A stretch of 64,000 nucleotides of DNA from Colletes latitarsis (taxonomy: Eukaryota; Arthropoda; Insecta; Hymenoptera; Colletidae): assembly GCF_051014445.1 (NCBI RefSeq), contig NW_027488367.1, positions 26,955,501 through 27,019,500 of the forward strand, read 5' to 3'. Shown one piece after another: positions 13,058 through 23,956 of the stretch. The translations under genes were made by a program, and so were the position numbers. How positions within the stretch are numbered: the stretch's first letter is position 1; every line of letters begins with the position of its first letter. The notes beneath the pieces were generated by a model, which saw only the letters and a list, made by a program, of their open reading frames with translations, was not told where the DNA came from and made no database searches.

Positions 13058-13233
13058 TTAGGTCTGGGATAGGTCTGGGATTTGCCCTCATCCGGCTCAT
13101 ACTTTCGCGTTTTTCACATACTTGTTGAACAGATCCTGGGTTTTCTCTGGTTTGGATCACGTAGTAGTGTGGTACCACACTGAAACAGTCCATTAAACCT
13201 GGTTTGGATCAATATTTTAGAGGATAACGCGTG
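13058..13233 (+). repeat. Representative subfamily D monomer (176 bp), longest palindrome
   Basis: Subfamily D has GTTTTTCACATACTTGTTG after TTTCGC, AACAGATCCTGGG in the core, and GTAGTAGTGTGGTACC at the dyad. The variant TAGTG rather than TAATG extends the palindrome to a perfect 16 bp. Its 3' part reads CAGTCCATTAAACCTGG followed by TTTGGATC. The first 11-mer pair often reads TTAGGTCTGGGATAGG. Confidence 0.92.
13166..13181. other. 16-bp perfect palindrome with KpnI core (representative)
   Basis: AGTGTGGTACCACACT equals its own reverse complement and is centred on GGTACC. It lies in a fixed place in the monomer. Subfamilies B, D, E and F keep at least the 10-bp core GTGGTACCAC. A copies often have one central change. 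C copies read GAAGTACAAC and lose it. Such a dyad could be a protein-binding site for a dimer or extrude a small cruciform; neither can be told from sequence. Confidence 0.85.
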
Positions 13234-14113
13234 TTAGGTCTAGGTTAGGTCTGGGATTTTCACCCTTCAGACTCATACTTTCGCATTCTTCACATACTTG
13301 TTGAACGGATGCTGGGTTTTTTCTGGTATGGATCACGTACTAATGTGGTACCACACTGAAACAGTCCATTAAACCTGGTTTCGATCAATATTTTAGAGAA
13401 TAATTCATGTTAGGTCTAGGTTAGGTCTGGGATTTGCTCTCATCAGGCTCGTTCTTTCGCATATTTCTCATACTTGATGGCTAGATCCTGGGCTTTTTCT
13501 GGATTGCATCACGTAGTAATGAAGTACAACACTGAAACAGTCAATTAAACCTGGTTTCCATCAATATCTTAGAGGACAACGCAAGTTAGGTCTGGGATAG
13601 GTCTGGGATTTGCCCTCATCAGGCTCATACTTTCGCGTTTTTCACATACTTGTTGAACAGATCCTGGGTTTTCTCTGGTTTGGATCACGTAGTAGTGTGG
13701 TACCACACTGAAACATTCAATTAAACCTGGCCTTGATAAATATTTTGTAGGTTAACGCAAGTTAGGTCTGGGATAGGTCTGGGATTTGCTCTCATCAGGC
13801 TCATTCTTTCGCATATTTCTCATACTTGATGGCTAGATCCTGAGCTTTTTCAGGATTGCATCACGTAGTAATGTAGTACCACACTGAAACAGTCAATAAA
13901 ACCTGGTTTCCATCAATATTTTAGAGGACAACGCAAGTTAGGTCTAGGTAAGTCCTGAGATTTTCACTGATCAGACTCATACATTCGCATTCTTCACATA
14001 CTTGTTGAACGGATCCTGGGTTTTTTCTGGTTTGGAACACGTAGTTATGTGGGTCCACACTGAAACAATCAATTAAACCTGGTCTTGATAAATATTTTAG
14101 AGGATAACGCGTG

Positions 14114-15174
14114 TTAGGTCTGGGATAGGTCTGGGATTTGCCCTCATCAGACTCATACTTTCGCACACTTCACATACTCGTTGAACAGATCCTGGGTTAT
14201 TTTCTGGTTTGGATCACATAGTAATGTGGTACCACACTGAAACAGTCGATTATAACCAGGTTTCGATCAATATTTTTGAGGATAACGCATATTAGGTCTA
14301 GGTTAGGCCTGGGATTTTCACTCATCAGACTCATACTTTCGCATTCTTCACATACTTGTTGAACGGATCCTGGGTTTTTTCTGGTTTGGATCACGTAGTA
14401 ATGTGGGTCCACACTGAAACAATCAATTAAACCTGGTCTTGATAAATATTTTAGAGGATAACGCATGATAGGTCTGGGATAGGTCTGGGATTTGCCCTCA
14501 TCAGACTCATACTTTCGCACACTTCACATACTCGTTGAACAGATCCTGGGTTATTTTCTGGTTTGGATCACATAGTAATGTGGTACCACACTGAAACTGT
14601 CGATTAAACCAGGTTTCGATCAATATTTTTGAGGACAACGCATGTTAGGTCTAGGTTAGGCCTGGGATTTTCATTCATCAGACTCATACTTTCGCATTCT
14701 TCACATACTTGTTGAACTGAAACTGGGTTTTTTTCTGGTTTGGATCACGTAGCAATGTGGTTCCACACTGAAACAGTCGGTTAAACCTGGTTTCGATCAA
14801 TATTTTAGTGGATAACGCAAGTTAGGTCTGGGATAGGTCTGGGATTTGCCCTCATCAGACTCATACTTTCGCACACTTCACATACTCGTTGAACAGATCC
14901 TGGGTTATTTTCTGGTTTGGATCACATAGTAATGTGGTACCACACTGAAACAGTCGATTAAACCAGGTTTCGATCAATATTTTTGAGGATAACGCATATT
15001 AGGTCTAGGTTAGGCCTGGGATTTTCACTCATCAGACTCATACTTTCGCATTCTTCACATACTTGTTGAACGGATCCTGGGTTTTTTCTGGTTTGGATCA
15101 CGTAGTAATGTGGGTCCACACTGAAACAATCAATTAAACCTGGTCTTGATAAATATTTTAGAGGATAACGCATG
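14114..15174 (+). repeat. 353-bp E+A dimer HOR, block 1 (3 dimers)
   Basis: E and A monomers alternate strictly: starts at 14114, 14292, 14468, 14645, 14822 and 14999, next at 15175. Dimers are 354, 354 and 353 bp. The odd bases are an extra A in GATTATAACC (about 14251) and a seventh T in the A monomer near 14727. The second A monomer has AACTGAAACTGGG in place of AACGGATCCTGGG and so loses BamHI. Confidence 0.9.
14822..14998 (+). repeat. Representative subfamily E monomer (177 bp)
   Basis: Subfamily E has ACACTTCACATACTCGTTG after TTTCGC, then GGGTTATTTTCTGG, one base longer than the usual GGGTTTTTTCTGG, so the monomer is 177 bp. It has ATCACATAG where other types have ATCACGTAG. The palindrome GTGGTACCAC is intact. 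Because 177 is a multiple of three, minus-strand open frames continue through E monomers, giving the 81- to 107-codon frames seen at 14197, 14958, 18605, 19366, 30302, 30655, 31362 and elsewhere. Confidence 0.92.
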
Positions 15175-15190
15175 TTAGGTCTGGGATAGG

Positions 15191-17760
15191 TCTGGGATTT
15201 GACCTCATCAGACTCATACTTTCGCACACTTCACATACTCGTTGAACAGATCCTGGGTTTTTTCTGGTTTGGTTCAGGTAGTAATGTGGTACCACACTGA
15301 AACATTCAATTAAACCTGGTCTTGATAAATATTTTAGAGGATAACGCAAGTTAGGTCTGGCATAGGTCTGGGATTCGCCCTCATCAGGCTCATACTTTCG
15401 CGTTTTTCACATACTTGTTGAACAGATCCTGGGTTATTTTCTGGTTTGGATCACATAGTAACGTGGTACCACACTGAAACAGTCGATTAAACCTGGTTTC
15501 GATCAATATTTTAGAGAATAATTCATGTTAGGTCTAGGTTAGGTCTGGGATTTGCTCTCATCAGGCTCGTTCTTTCGCATATTTCTCATACTTGATGGCT
15601 AGATCCTGGGCTTTTTCTGGATTGCATCACGTAGTAATGAAGTACAACACTGAAACAGTCAATTAAACCTGGTTTCCATCAATATCTTAGGGGACAACGC
15701 AAGTTAGGTCTGGGATAGGTCTGGGATTTGCCCTCATCAGGCTCATACTTTCGCGTTTTTCACATACTTGTTGAACAGATCCTGGGTTTTCTCTGGTTTG
15801 GATCACGTAGTAGTGTGGTACCACACTGAAACAGTCCATTAAACCTGGTTTGGATCAATATTTTAGAGGATAACGCATGTTAGGTCTAGGTTAGGTCTGG
15901 GATTTTCACCCTTCAGACTCATACTTTCGCATTCTTCACATACTTGTTGAACGGATGCTGGGTTTTTTCTGGTATGGATCACGTACTAATGTGGTACCAC
16001 ACTGAAACAGTCCATTAAACGTGGTTTTGATCAATATTTTAGAGGATAACGCATAGTTAGGTTTGGGATAGGTCTGGGATTTGACCTCATCAGACTCATA
16101 CTTTCGCACACTTCACATACTCGTTGAACAGATCCTGGGTTATTTTCTAGTTTGGATCACATAGTAATGTGGTACCACACTGAAACAGTCGATTAAACCT
16201 GGTTTGGATGAATATTTTAGAGAATAATTCATGTTAGGTCTAGGTTAGGTCTGAGATTTGCTCTCATCAGGCTCATTCTTTCGCATATTTCTCATACTTG
16301 ATGGCTAGATCCTGGGCTGTTCCTGGATTGTATCACGTAGTAATGTGGTACCACGCTGAAACAGTCGATTAAACCTGGTTCCGATCAATATTTTAGAGGA
16401 TAACGCAAGTTAAGTCTGGGATTGGTCTGGGATTTGACCTCATCAGACTCATACTTTCGCACACTTCACATACTCGTTGAACAGATCCTGGGTTATTTTC
16501 TGGTTTGGATCACATAGTAATGTGGTACCACACTGAAACAGTCGATTAAACCTGGTTTCGATCAATATTTTAGAGAATAATTCATGTTAGGTCTAGGTTA
16601 GGTCTGGGATTTGCTCTCATCAGGCTCGTTCTTTCGCGTTTTTCACATACATGTTGAACAGATCCTGGGTTTTTTCTGGTCTGTATCACGTAGTAATGAA
16701 GTAGAACACTGAAACAGTCAATTAAACCTGGTTTCCTACAATATCTTAGAGGACAACGCAAGTTAGGTCTAGGTTAACCCTGGGATTTTCACTCATCAGG
16801 CTCATACTTTCGCATTCTTCACATACTTGTTGAACGGATCCTGGGTTTTTTCTGGTTTGGATCACGAAGTAATGTGGTACCACACTGAAACATTCAATTA
16901 AACCTGGTCTTGATAAATATTTTAGAGTATAACGCAAGTTAGGTCTGGCATAGGTCTGGGATTCGCCCTCATCAGGCTCATACTTTCGCGTTTTTCACAT
17001 ACTTGTTGAACAGATCCTGGGTTTTTTCTGGTCTGTATCACGTAGTAGTGTGGTACCACACTGAAACAGTCCATTAAACCTGGTTTGGATGAATTGTTTA
17101 GAGGCTAACGCATGTTAGGTCTAGGTTAGCCCTGGGATTTTCACTCATCAGACTCATACTTTCGCATTCTTCACATACTTGTTGAACGGATCCTGGGTTT
17201 TTTCTGGTTTGGATCACGTAGTAGTGTGCCACACTGAAACAGTCGATTCAACCTGGTTTTGATCAATATTTTAGAGGATAACGCATAGTTAGGTTTGGGA
17301 TAGGTCTGGGATTTGACCTCATCAGACTCATACTTTCGCACACTTCACATACTCGTTGAACAGATCCTGGGTTTTTTCTGGTTTGGTTCAGGTAGTAATG
17401 TGGTACCACACTGAAACATTCAATTAAACCTGGTCTTGATAAATATTTTAGAGGATAACGCAAGTTAGGTCTGGCATAGGTCTGGGATTCGCCCTCATCA
17501 GGCTCATACTTTCGCGTTTTTCACATACTTGTTGAACAGATCCTGGGTTATTTTCTGGTTTGGATCACATAGTAATGTGGTACCACACTGAAACAGTCGA
17601 TTAAACCTGGTTTCGATCAATATTTTAGAGAATAATTCATGTTAGGTCTAGGTTAGGTCTGGGATTTGCTCTCATCAGGCTCGTTCTTTCGCATATTTCT
17701 CATACTTGATGGCTAGATCCTGGGCTTTTTCTGGATTGCATCACGTAGTAATGAAGTACA
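15191..17760 (+). repeat. Mosaic with 882-bp module copy 3 (15528-16409)
   Basis: After an E/A hybrid near 15202 and a D/E hybrid near 15400, the full C-D-A-E-C module lies at 15528-16409 with all its markers. It is followed by E, a C/D hybrid (16610, GCGTTTTTCACATACATG), A, D, A, E, D/E and C monomers. Near 17228 a three-base deletion turns GTGTGGTGCCACAC into GTGTGCCACAC, removing the centre of the dyad. Confidence 0.8.
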
Positions 17761-19600
17761 ACACTGAAACAGTCCATTAAACCTGGTTTCGATCAATATT
17801 TTAGAGAATAATTCATGTTAGGTCTAGGTTAGGTCTGGGATTTGCTCTCATCAGGCTCGTTCTTTCGCATATTTCTCATACTTGATGGCTAGATCCTGGG
17901 CTTTTTCTGGATTGCATCACGTAGTAATGAAGTACAACACTGAAACAGTCAATTAAACCTGGTTTCCATCAATATCTTAGAGGACAACGCAAGTTAGGTC
18001 TGGGATAGGTCTGGGATTTGCCCTCATCAGGCTCATACTTTCGCGTTTTTCACATACTTGTTGAACAGATCCTGGGTTTTCTCTGGTTTGGATCACGTAG
18101 TAGTGTGGTACCACACTGAAACATTCAATTAAACCTGGCCTTGATAAATATTTTGTAGGTTAACGCAAGTTAGGTCTGGGATAGGTCTGGGATTTGCTCT
18201 CATCAGGCTCATTCTTTCGCATATTTCTCATACTTGATGGCTAGATCCTGAGCTTTTTCTGGATTGCATCACGTAGTAATGTAGTACCACACTGAAACAG
18301 TCAATAAAACCTGGTTTCCATCAATATTTTAGAGGACAACGCAAGTTAGGTCTAGGTAAGTCCTGAGATTTTCACTGATCAGACTCATACATTCGCATTC
18401 TTCACATACTTGTTGAACGGATCCTGGGTTTTTTCTGGTTTGGATCACGTAGTTATGTGGGTCCACACTGAAACAATCAATTAAACCTGGTCTTGATAAA
18501 TATTTTAGAGGATAACGCGTGTTAGGTCTGGGATAGGTCTGGGATTTGCCCTCATCAGACTCATACTTTCGCACACTTCACATACTCGTTGAACAGATCC
18601 TGGGTTATTTTCTGGTTTGGATCACATAGTAATGTGGTACCACACTGAAACAGTCGATTATAACCAGGTTTCGATCAATATTTTTGAGGATAACGCATAT
18701 TAGGTCTAGGTTAGGCCTGGGATTTTCACTCATCAGACTCATACTTTCGCATTCTTCACATACTTGTTGAACGGATCCTGGGTTTTTTCTGGTTTGGATC
18801 ACGTAGTAATGTGGGTCCACACTGAAACAATCAATTAAACCTGGTCTTGATAAATCTTTTAGAGGATAACGCATGAAAGGTCTGGGATAGGTCTGGGATT
18901 TGCCCTCATCAGACTCATACTTTCGCACACTTCACATACTCGTTGAACAGATCCTGGGTTATTTTCTGGTTTGGATCACATAGTAATGTGGTACCACACT
19001 GAAACTGTCGATTAAACCAGGTTTCGATCAATATCTTTGAGGACAACGCATGTTAGGTCTAGGTTAGGCCTGGGATTTTCATTCATCAGACTCATACTTT
19101 CGCATTCTTCACATACTTGTTGAACTGAAACTGGGTTTTTTTCTGGTTTGGATCACGTAGCAATGTGGTTCCACACTGAAACAGTCGGTTAAACCTGGTT
19201 TCGATCAATATTTTAGTGGATAACGCAAGTTAGGTCTGGGATAGGTCTGGGATTTGCCCTCATCAGACTCATACTTTCGCACACTTCACATACTCGTTGA
19301 ACAGATCCTGGGTTATTTTCTGGTTTGGATCACATAGTAATGTGGTACCACACTGAAACAGTCGATTAAACCAGGTTTCGATCAATATTTTTGAGGATAA
19401 CGCATATTAGGTCTAGGTTAGGCCTGGGATTTTCACTCATCAGACTCATACTTTCGCATTCTTCACATACTTGTTGAACGGATCCTGGGTTTTTTCTGGT
19501 TTGGATCACGTAGTAATGTGGGTCCACACTGAAACAATCAATTAAACCTGGTCTTGATAAATATTTTAGAGGATAACGCATGTTAGGTCTGGGATAGGTC
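17761..19600 (+). repeat. Long-range duplication, copy 2 (offset 4408)
   Basis: Partner of 13353-15190, with the same order of monomers and the same rare variants. Only scattered single-base differences were seen, for example AAATCTTTTAG near 18853. The two copies diverge on the right where this copy continues as E+A dimers and the first copy switches to an A-type back half. Confidence 0.88.
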
Positions 19601-20289
19601 TGGGATTTGCCCTCATCAGACTCATACTTTCGCACACTTCACATACTCGTTGAACAGATCCTGGGTTATTTTCTGGTTTGGATCACATAGTAATGTGGTA
19701 CCACACTGAAACTGTCGATTAAACCAGGTTTCGATCAATATTTTTGAGGACAACGCATGTTAGGTCTAGGTTAGGCCTGGGATTTTCACTCATCAGACTC
19801 ATACTTTCGCATTCTTCACATCCTTGTTGAACTGAAACTGGGTTTTTTTCTGGTTTGGATCACGTAGCAATGTGGTTCCACACTGAAACAGTCGGTTAAA
19901 CCTGGTTTCGATCAATATTTTAGTGGATAACGCAAGTTAGGTCTGGGATAGGTCTGGGATTTGCCCTCATCAGACTCATACCTACGCACACTTCACATAC
20001 TCGTTGAACAGATCCTGGGTTATTTTCTGGTTTGGATCACATAGTAATCTGGTACCAAACTGAAACAGTCGATTAAACCAGGTTTCGATCAATATTTTTG
20101 AGGATAACGCATGTTAGGTCTAGGTTAGGCCTGGGATTTTCACTCATCAGACTCATACTCTCGCATTCTTCTTATACTTGTTGAACTGATCCTGGGTTTT
20201 TTCTGGTTTGGATCACGTAGTAATGTGGTACCACACTGAAACAGTCGATTAAACCTGGTTTCGATCAATATTTTAGAGGATAACGCAAG
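18522..20289 (+). repeat. 353-bp E+A dimer HOR, block 2 (5 dimers)
   Basis: Five E+A dimers in 1768 bp. The first three match block 1 at 14114. The fourth repeats the AACTGAAACTGGG variant and the fifth carries CATACCTACGCACAC and GGTACCAAACTG. The last A has the CTTATACTTG variant and joins the segment shared with 9.5 kb. Confidence 0.9.
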
Positions 20290-21347
20290 TTAAGTCTGGG
20301 ATTGGTCTGGGATTTGACCTCATCAGACTCATACTTTCGCACACTTCACATACTCGTTGAACAGATCCTGGGTTATTTTCTGGTTTGTATCACGCAGTAG
20401 TGTGGTACCACACTGAAACAGTCGATTAAACCTGGTTTCGATGAATATTTTAGAGAATAATTCATGTTAGGTCTAGGTTAGGTCTGAGATTTGCTCTCAT
20501 CAGGCTCATTCTTTCGCATATTTCTCATACTTGATGGCTAGATCCTGGGCTTTTTCTGGATTGCATCAGGTAGTAATGAAGTACAACACTGAAACAGTCA
20601 ATTAAACCTGGTTTCCATCAATATCTTAGAGGACAACGCAAGTTAGGTCTGGGATTGGTCTGGGATTTGCCCTCATCAGGCTCATACTTTCGCGTTTTTC
20701 ACATACTTGTTGAACAGATCCTGGGTTTTTTCTGGTTTGGATCACGTAGTAGTGTGGTACCACACTGAAACAGTCCATTAAACCTGGTTTGGATCAATAT
20801 TTTAGAGGATAACGCATGTTAGGTTTGGGATAGGCCTGGGATTTGACCTCATCAGACTCATACTTTCGCACACTTCACATACTCGTTGAACAGATCCTGG
20901 GTTATTTTCTGGTTTGGATCACATAGTAATGTGGTACCACACTGAAACAGTCGATTAAACCTGGTTTCGATCAATATTTTAGAGAATGATTCATGTTAGG
21001 TCTAGGTTAGGTCTGGGATTTGCTCTCATCAGGCTCGTTCTTTCGCGTTTTTCACATACTTGTTGAACAGATCCTGTGTTTTTTCTGGTCTGTATCACGT
21101 AGTAATGAAGTACAACACTGAAACAGTCAATTAAACCTGGTTTCCATCAATATCTTAGAGGACAACGCAAGTTAGGTCTAGGTTAGCCCTGGGATTTTCA
21201 CTCATCAGACTCATACTTTCGCATTCTTCACATACTTGTTGAACGGATCCTGGGTTTTTTCTGGTTTGGATCACATAGTAATGTGGTACCACACTGAAAG
21301 AGTCGATTAAACCTGGTTTCGATCAATATTTTAGAGAATAATTCATG
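20290..21347 (+). repeat. Segment shared with 9.5-10.7 kb, copy 2
   Basis: Monomers E, C, D, E, C/D hybrid and A follow in the same order and with the same variants as 9709-10690. The copies part near 21270, where this one continues with an E-type ATCACATAG dyad and the other with GTGGTGCCAC. The C/D hybrid near 21030 has the same switch as those at 10446 and 16610, so the hybrid arose once and was then copied. Confidence 0.83.
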
Positions 21348-22229
21348 TTAGGTCTAGGTTAGGTCTGGGATTTGCTCTCATCAGGCTCGTTCTTTCGCAT
21401 ATTTCTCATACTTGATGGCTAGATCCTGGGCTTTTTCTGGATTGCATCACGTAGTAATGAAGTACAACACTGAAGCAGTCAATTAAACCTGGTTTCCATC
21501 AATATCTTAGAGGACAACGCAAGTTAGGTCTGGGATAGGTCTGGGATTTAACCTCATCAGGCTCATACTTTCGCGTTTTTCACATACTTGTTGAACAGAT
21601 CCTGGGTTTTCTCTGGTTTGGATCACGTAGTAGTGTGGTACCACACTGAAACAGTCCATTAAACCTGGTTTGGATCAATATTTTAGAGGATAACGCATGT
21701 TAGGTCCAGGTTAGGTCTGGTATTTTCACCCTTCAGACTCATACTTTCGCATTCTTCACATACTTGTTGAACGGATCCTGGGTTTTTTCTGGTATGGATC
21801 ACGTACTAATGTGGTACCACACTGAAACAGTCGATTAAACGTGGTTTTGATCAATATTTTAGAGGATAACGCATAGTTAGGTTTGGGATAGGTCTGGGAT
21901 TTGACCTCATCAAACTCATACTTTCGCACACTTCACATACTCGTTGAACAGATCCTGGGTTATTTTCTGGTTTGGATCACATAGTAATGTGGTACCACAC
22001 TGAAACAAACGATTAAACCTGGTTTCGATGAATATTTTAGAGAATAATTCATGTTAGGTCTAGGTTAGGTCTGAGATTTGCTCTCATCAGGCTCATTCTT
22101 TCGCATATTTCTCATACTTGATGGCTAGATCCTGGGCTGTTCCTGGATTGTATCACGTAGTAATGTGGTACCACGCTGAAACAGTCGATTAAACCTGGTT
22201 CCGATCAATATTTTAGAGGATAACGCAAG
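21348..22229 (+). repeat. 882-bp C-D-A-E-C module, copy 4
   Basis: All five diagnostic monomers are present. Differences include TTTAACCTCATC in D, GGATCCTGGG (BamHI restored) instead of GGATGCTGGG in A, and CAAACGATTAAACC in E. The downstream E monomer (GCAAGTTAAGTCTGGGATTGG) is the same type that follows copies 3 and 5. Confidence 0.88.
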
Positions 22230-23956
22230 TTAAGTCTGGGATTGGTCTGGGATTTGACCTCATCAGACTCATACTTTCGCACAATTCACATACTTGTTGA
22301 ACAGATCCTGGGTTTTTTCTGGTTTGGATCCCGTAGTAGTGTGGTACCACACTGAAACAGTCCATTAAACCTGGTTTCGCTCAATATTTTAGAGAATAAC
22401 GCATGTTAGGTCTAGGTCAGGCCTGGGATTTTCACTCATCAGACTCATACTTTCGCATTCTTCACATACTTGTTGAACGGATCCTGGGATTTTTCGGGTT
22501 TGGATCACGTAGTAATGTGGGTCCACACTGAAACAATCAATTAAACCTGGTCTTGATAAATATTTTAGAGGATAACGCATGTTAAGTCTGGGATAGGTAT
22601 GGGATTTGCCCTCATCGGACTCATACTTTCGCACACTTCACATACTCGTTGAACAGATCCTGGGTTATTTTCTGGTTTGGATCGCATAGTAATGTGGTAC
22701 CACACTGAAACAGTTGATTAAACCAGGTTTCGATCAATATTTTTGAGGATAACGCATGTTAGGGCTAGGTTAGGCCTGGGATTTTCACTCATCAGACTCA
22801 TACTTTCGCATTCTTCACATACTTGTTGAACTGATCCTGGGTTTTTTCTGGTTTGGATCACGTTGTAGTGTGGGACCACACTGAAACAATCAATTAAACC
22901 TGGTCTTGATAAATATTTTAGAGGATAACGCCTGTTAGGTTTGGGTTAGGTCTAGGATTTGCCCTCAGCAGGCTCATACTTTCGCATATCTCTCATACTT
23001 CATGGCTAGATCCTGGGCTGTTTCTGGATTGTATCACGTAGTAATGTGGTACCACGCTGACACAGTCAATTAAACCTGGTTTCGATCAATATTTTAGAGG
23101 ATAACGCAAGTTAGGTCTGGCATAGGTCTGGGATTCGCCCTCATCAGGCTCATACTTTCGCGTTTTTCACATACTTGTTGAACAGATGCTGTGTTTTTTC
23201 TGGTTTGTATCACGCAGTAGTGCGGTACCACACTGAAACAGTCCATTAAACCTGGTTTGGATGAATATTTTAGAGGATAACGCATGTAAGGTCTAGGTTA
23301 GCCCTGGGATTTTCACTCATCAGACTCATACTTTCGCATTCCTCTCATACTTGTTGAACTGATCCTGGGTTTTTTCTGGTTTGGATCACGTAGTAATGTG
23401 GTACCAGACTGAAACAGACGATTAAACCTGGTTTCGATCAATATCTTAGAGGATAACGAAAGTTAAGTCTGGGATTGGTCTGGGATTTGACCTCATCAGG
23501 CTCATACTTTCGCGTTTTTCACATACTTGTTGAACAGATCCTGGGTTTTTTCTGGTTTGGATCCCGTAGTAGTGTGGTACCACACTGAAACAGTCCATCA
23601 AACCTGGTTTCGCTCAATATTTTAGAGGATAACGCATGCTAGGTCAAGGTTAGGTCTAAGATTTGCCCTCATCAGGCTCACAGTTTCGAGTTTTTCACAT
23701 ACTTCTTGAACAGATCCTGGGGTTTTTCTGGTTTGTATCACGCAGTAGTGTGGTACCACACTGAAACAGTCGATTAAACCTGGTTTCGATGAATATTTTA
23801 GAGAATAATTCATGTTAGGTCTAGGTTAGGTCTGAGATTTGCTCTCATCAGGCTCATTCTTTCGCATATTTCTCACACTTGATGGCTAGATCCTGGGCTT
23901 TTTCTGGATTGCATCAGGTAGTAATGAAGTACAACACTGAAACAGTCAATTAAACC
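22230..23956 (+). repeat. Mixed segment related to 4.7-7 kb
   Basis: Contains E, A, E, A, B, D, A, D, D and C type monomers. It shares rare variants with 5-7 kb: GGATCCCGTAG, TTTCGCTCAATATTTTAG, GATAACGCCTGTTAGG, CCTCAGCAGG and ACGCTGACACAG. No gene or foreign insert is present. Confidence 0.75.

Larger units (their letters stand above)
12882..13409 (+). repeat. Partial C-D-A module
   Basis: The first three monomers of the five-monomer module are present with their diagnostic variants (GGCTCGTTC; CATCCGGCTC and TTTTCTCTGG; CACCCTTCAGAC with GGATGCTGGG). The sequence then switches to another C monomer where full copies have E. The switch lies near the palindrome or the following CAGTCCATT. 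Confidence 0.8.
13353..15190 (+). repeat. Long-range duplication, copy 1 (offset 4408)
   Basis: About 1.84 kb (10.4 monomers) matches 17761-19600 at a constant 4408-bp offset. Shared rare variants include ATTTTGTAGGTTAACGC, AGTCAATAAAACC, ACTGATCAGACTCATACATTCGC, GTAGTTATGTGGGTCC and the one-base insertion GATTATAACC. It runs into the E+A dimer block. The left edge is where one copy has TGTGGTACCAC and the other TGAAGTACAAC. Confidence 0.88.

Noticed and set aside
14197..14520. 107-codon minus-strand open frame, and the family of 60- to 107-codon frames, as possible genes
   Set aside because: They repeat with the satellite period, start and stop at fixed monomer positions and lengthen only through 177-bp monomers. 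No signal peptide, domain or known motif is apparent.
15528..22229. A true 33-monomer HOR, because offsets of 5820 (15528 to 21348) and 5818 (38264 to 44082) are almost equal
   Set aside because: The homology at the first offset covers only about the 882-bp module and its right neighbour, and the two regions involve different monomers. The agreement looks accidental.
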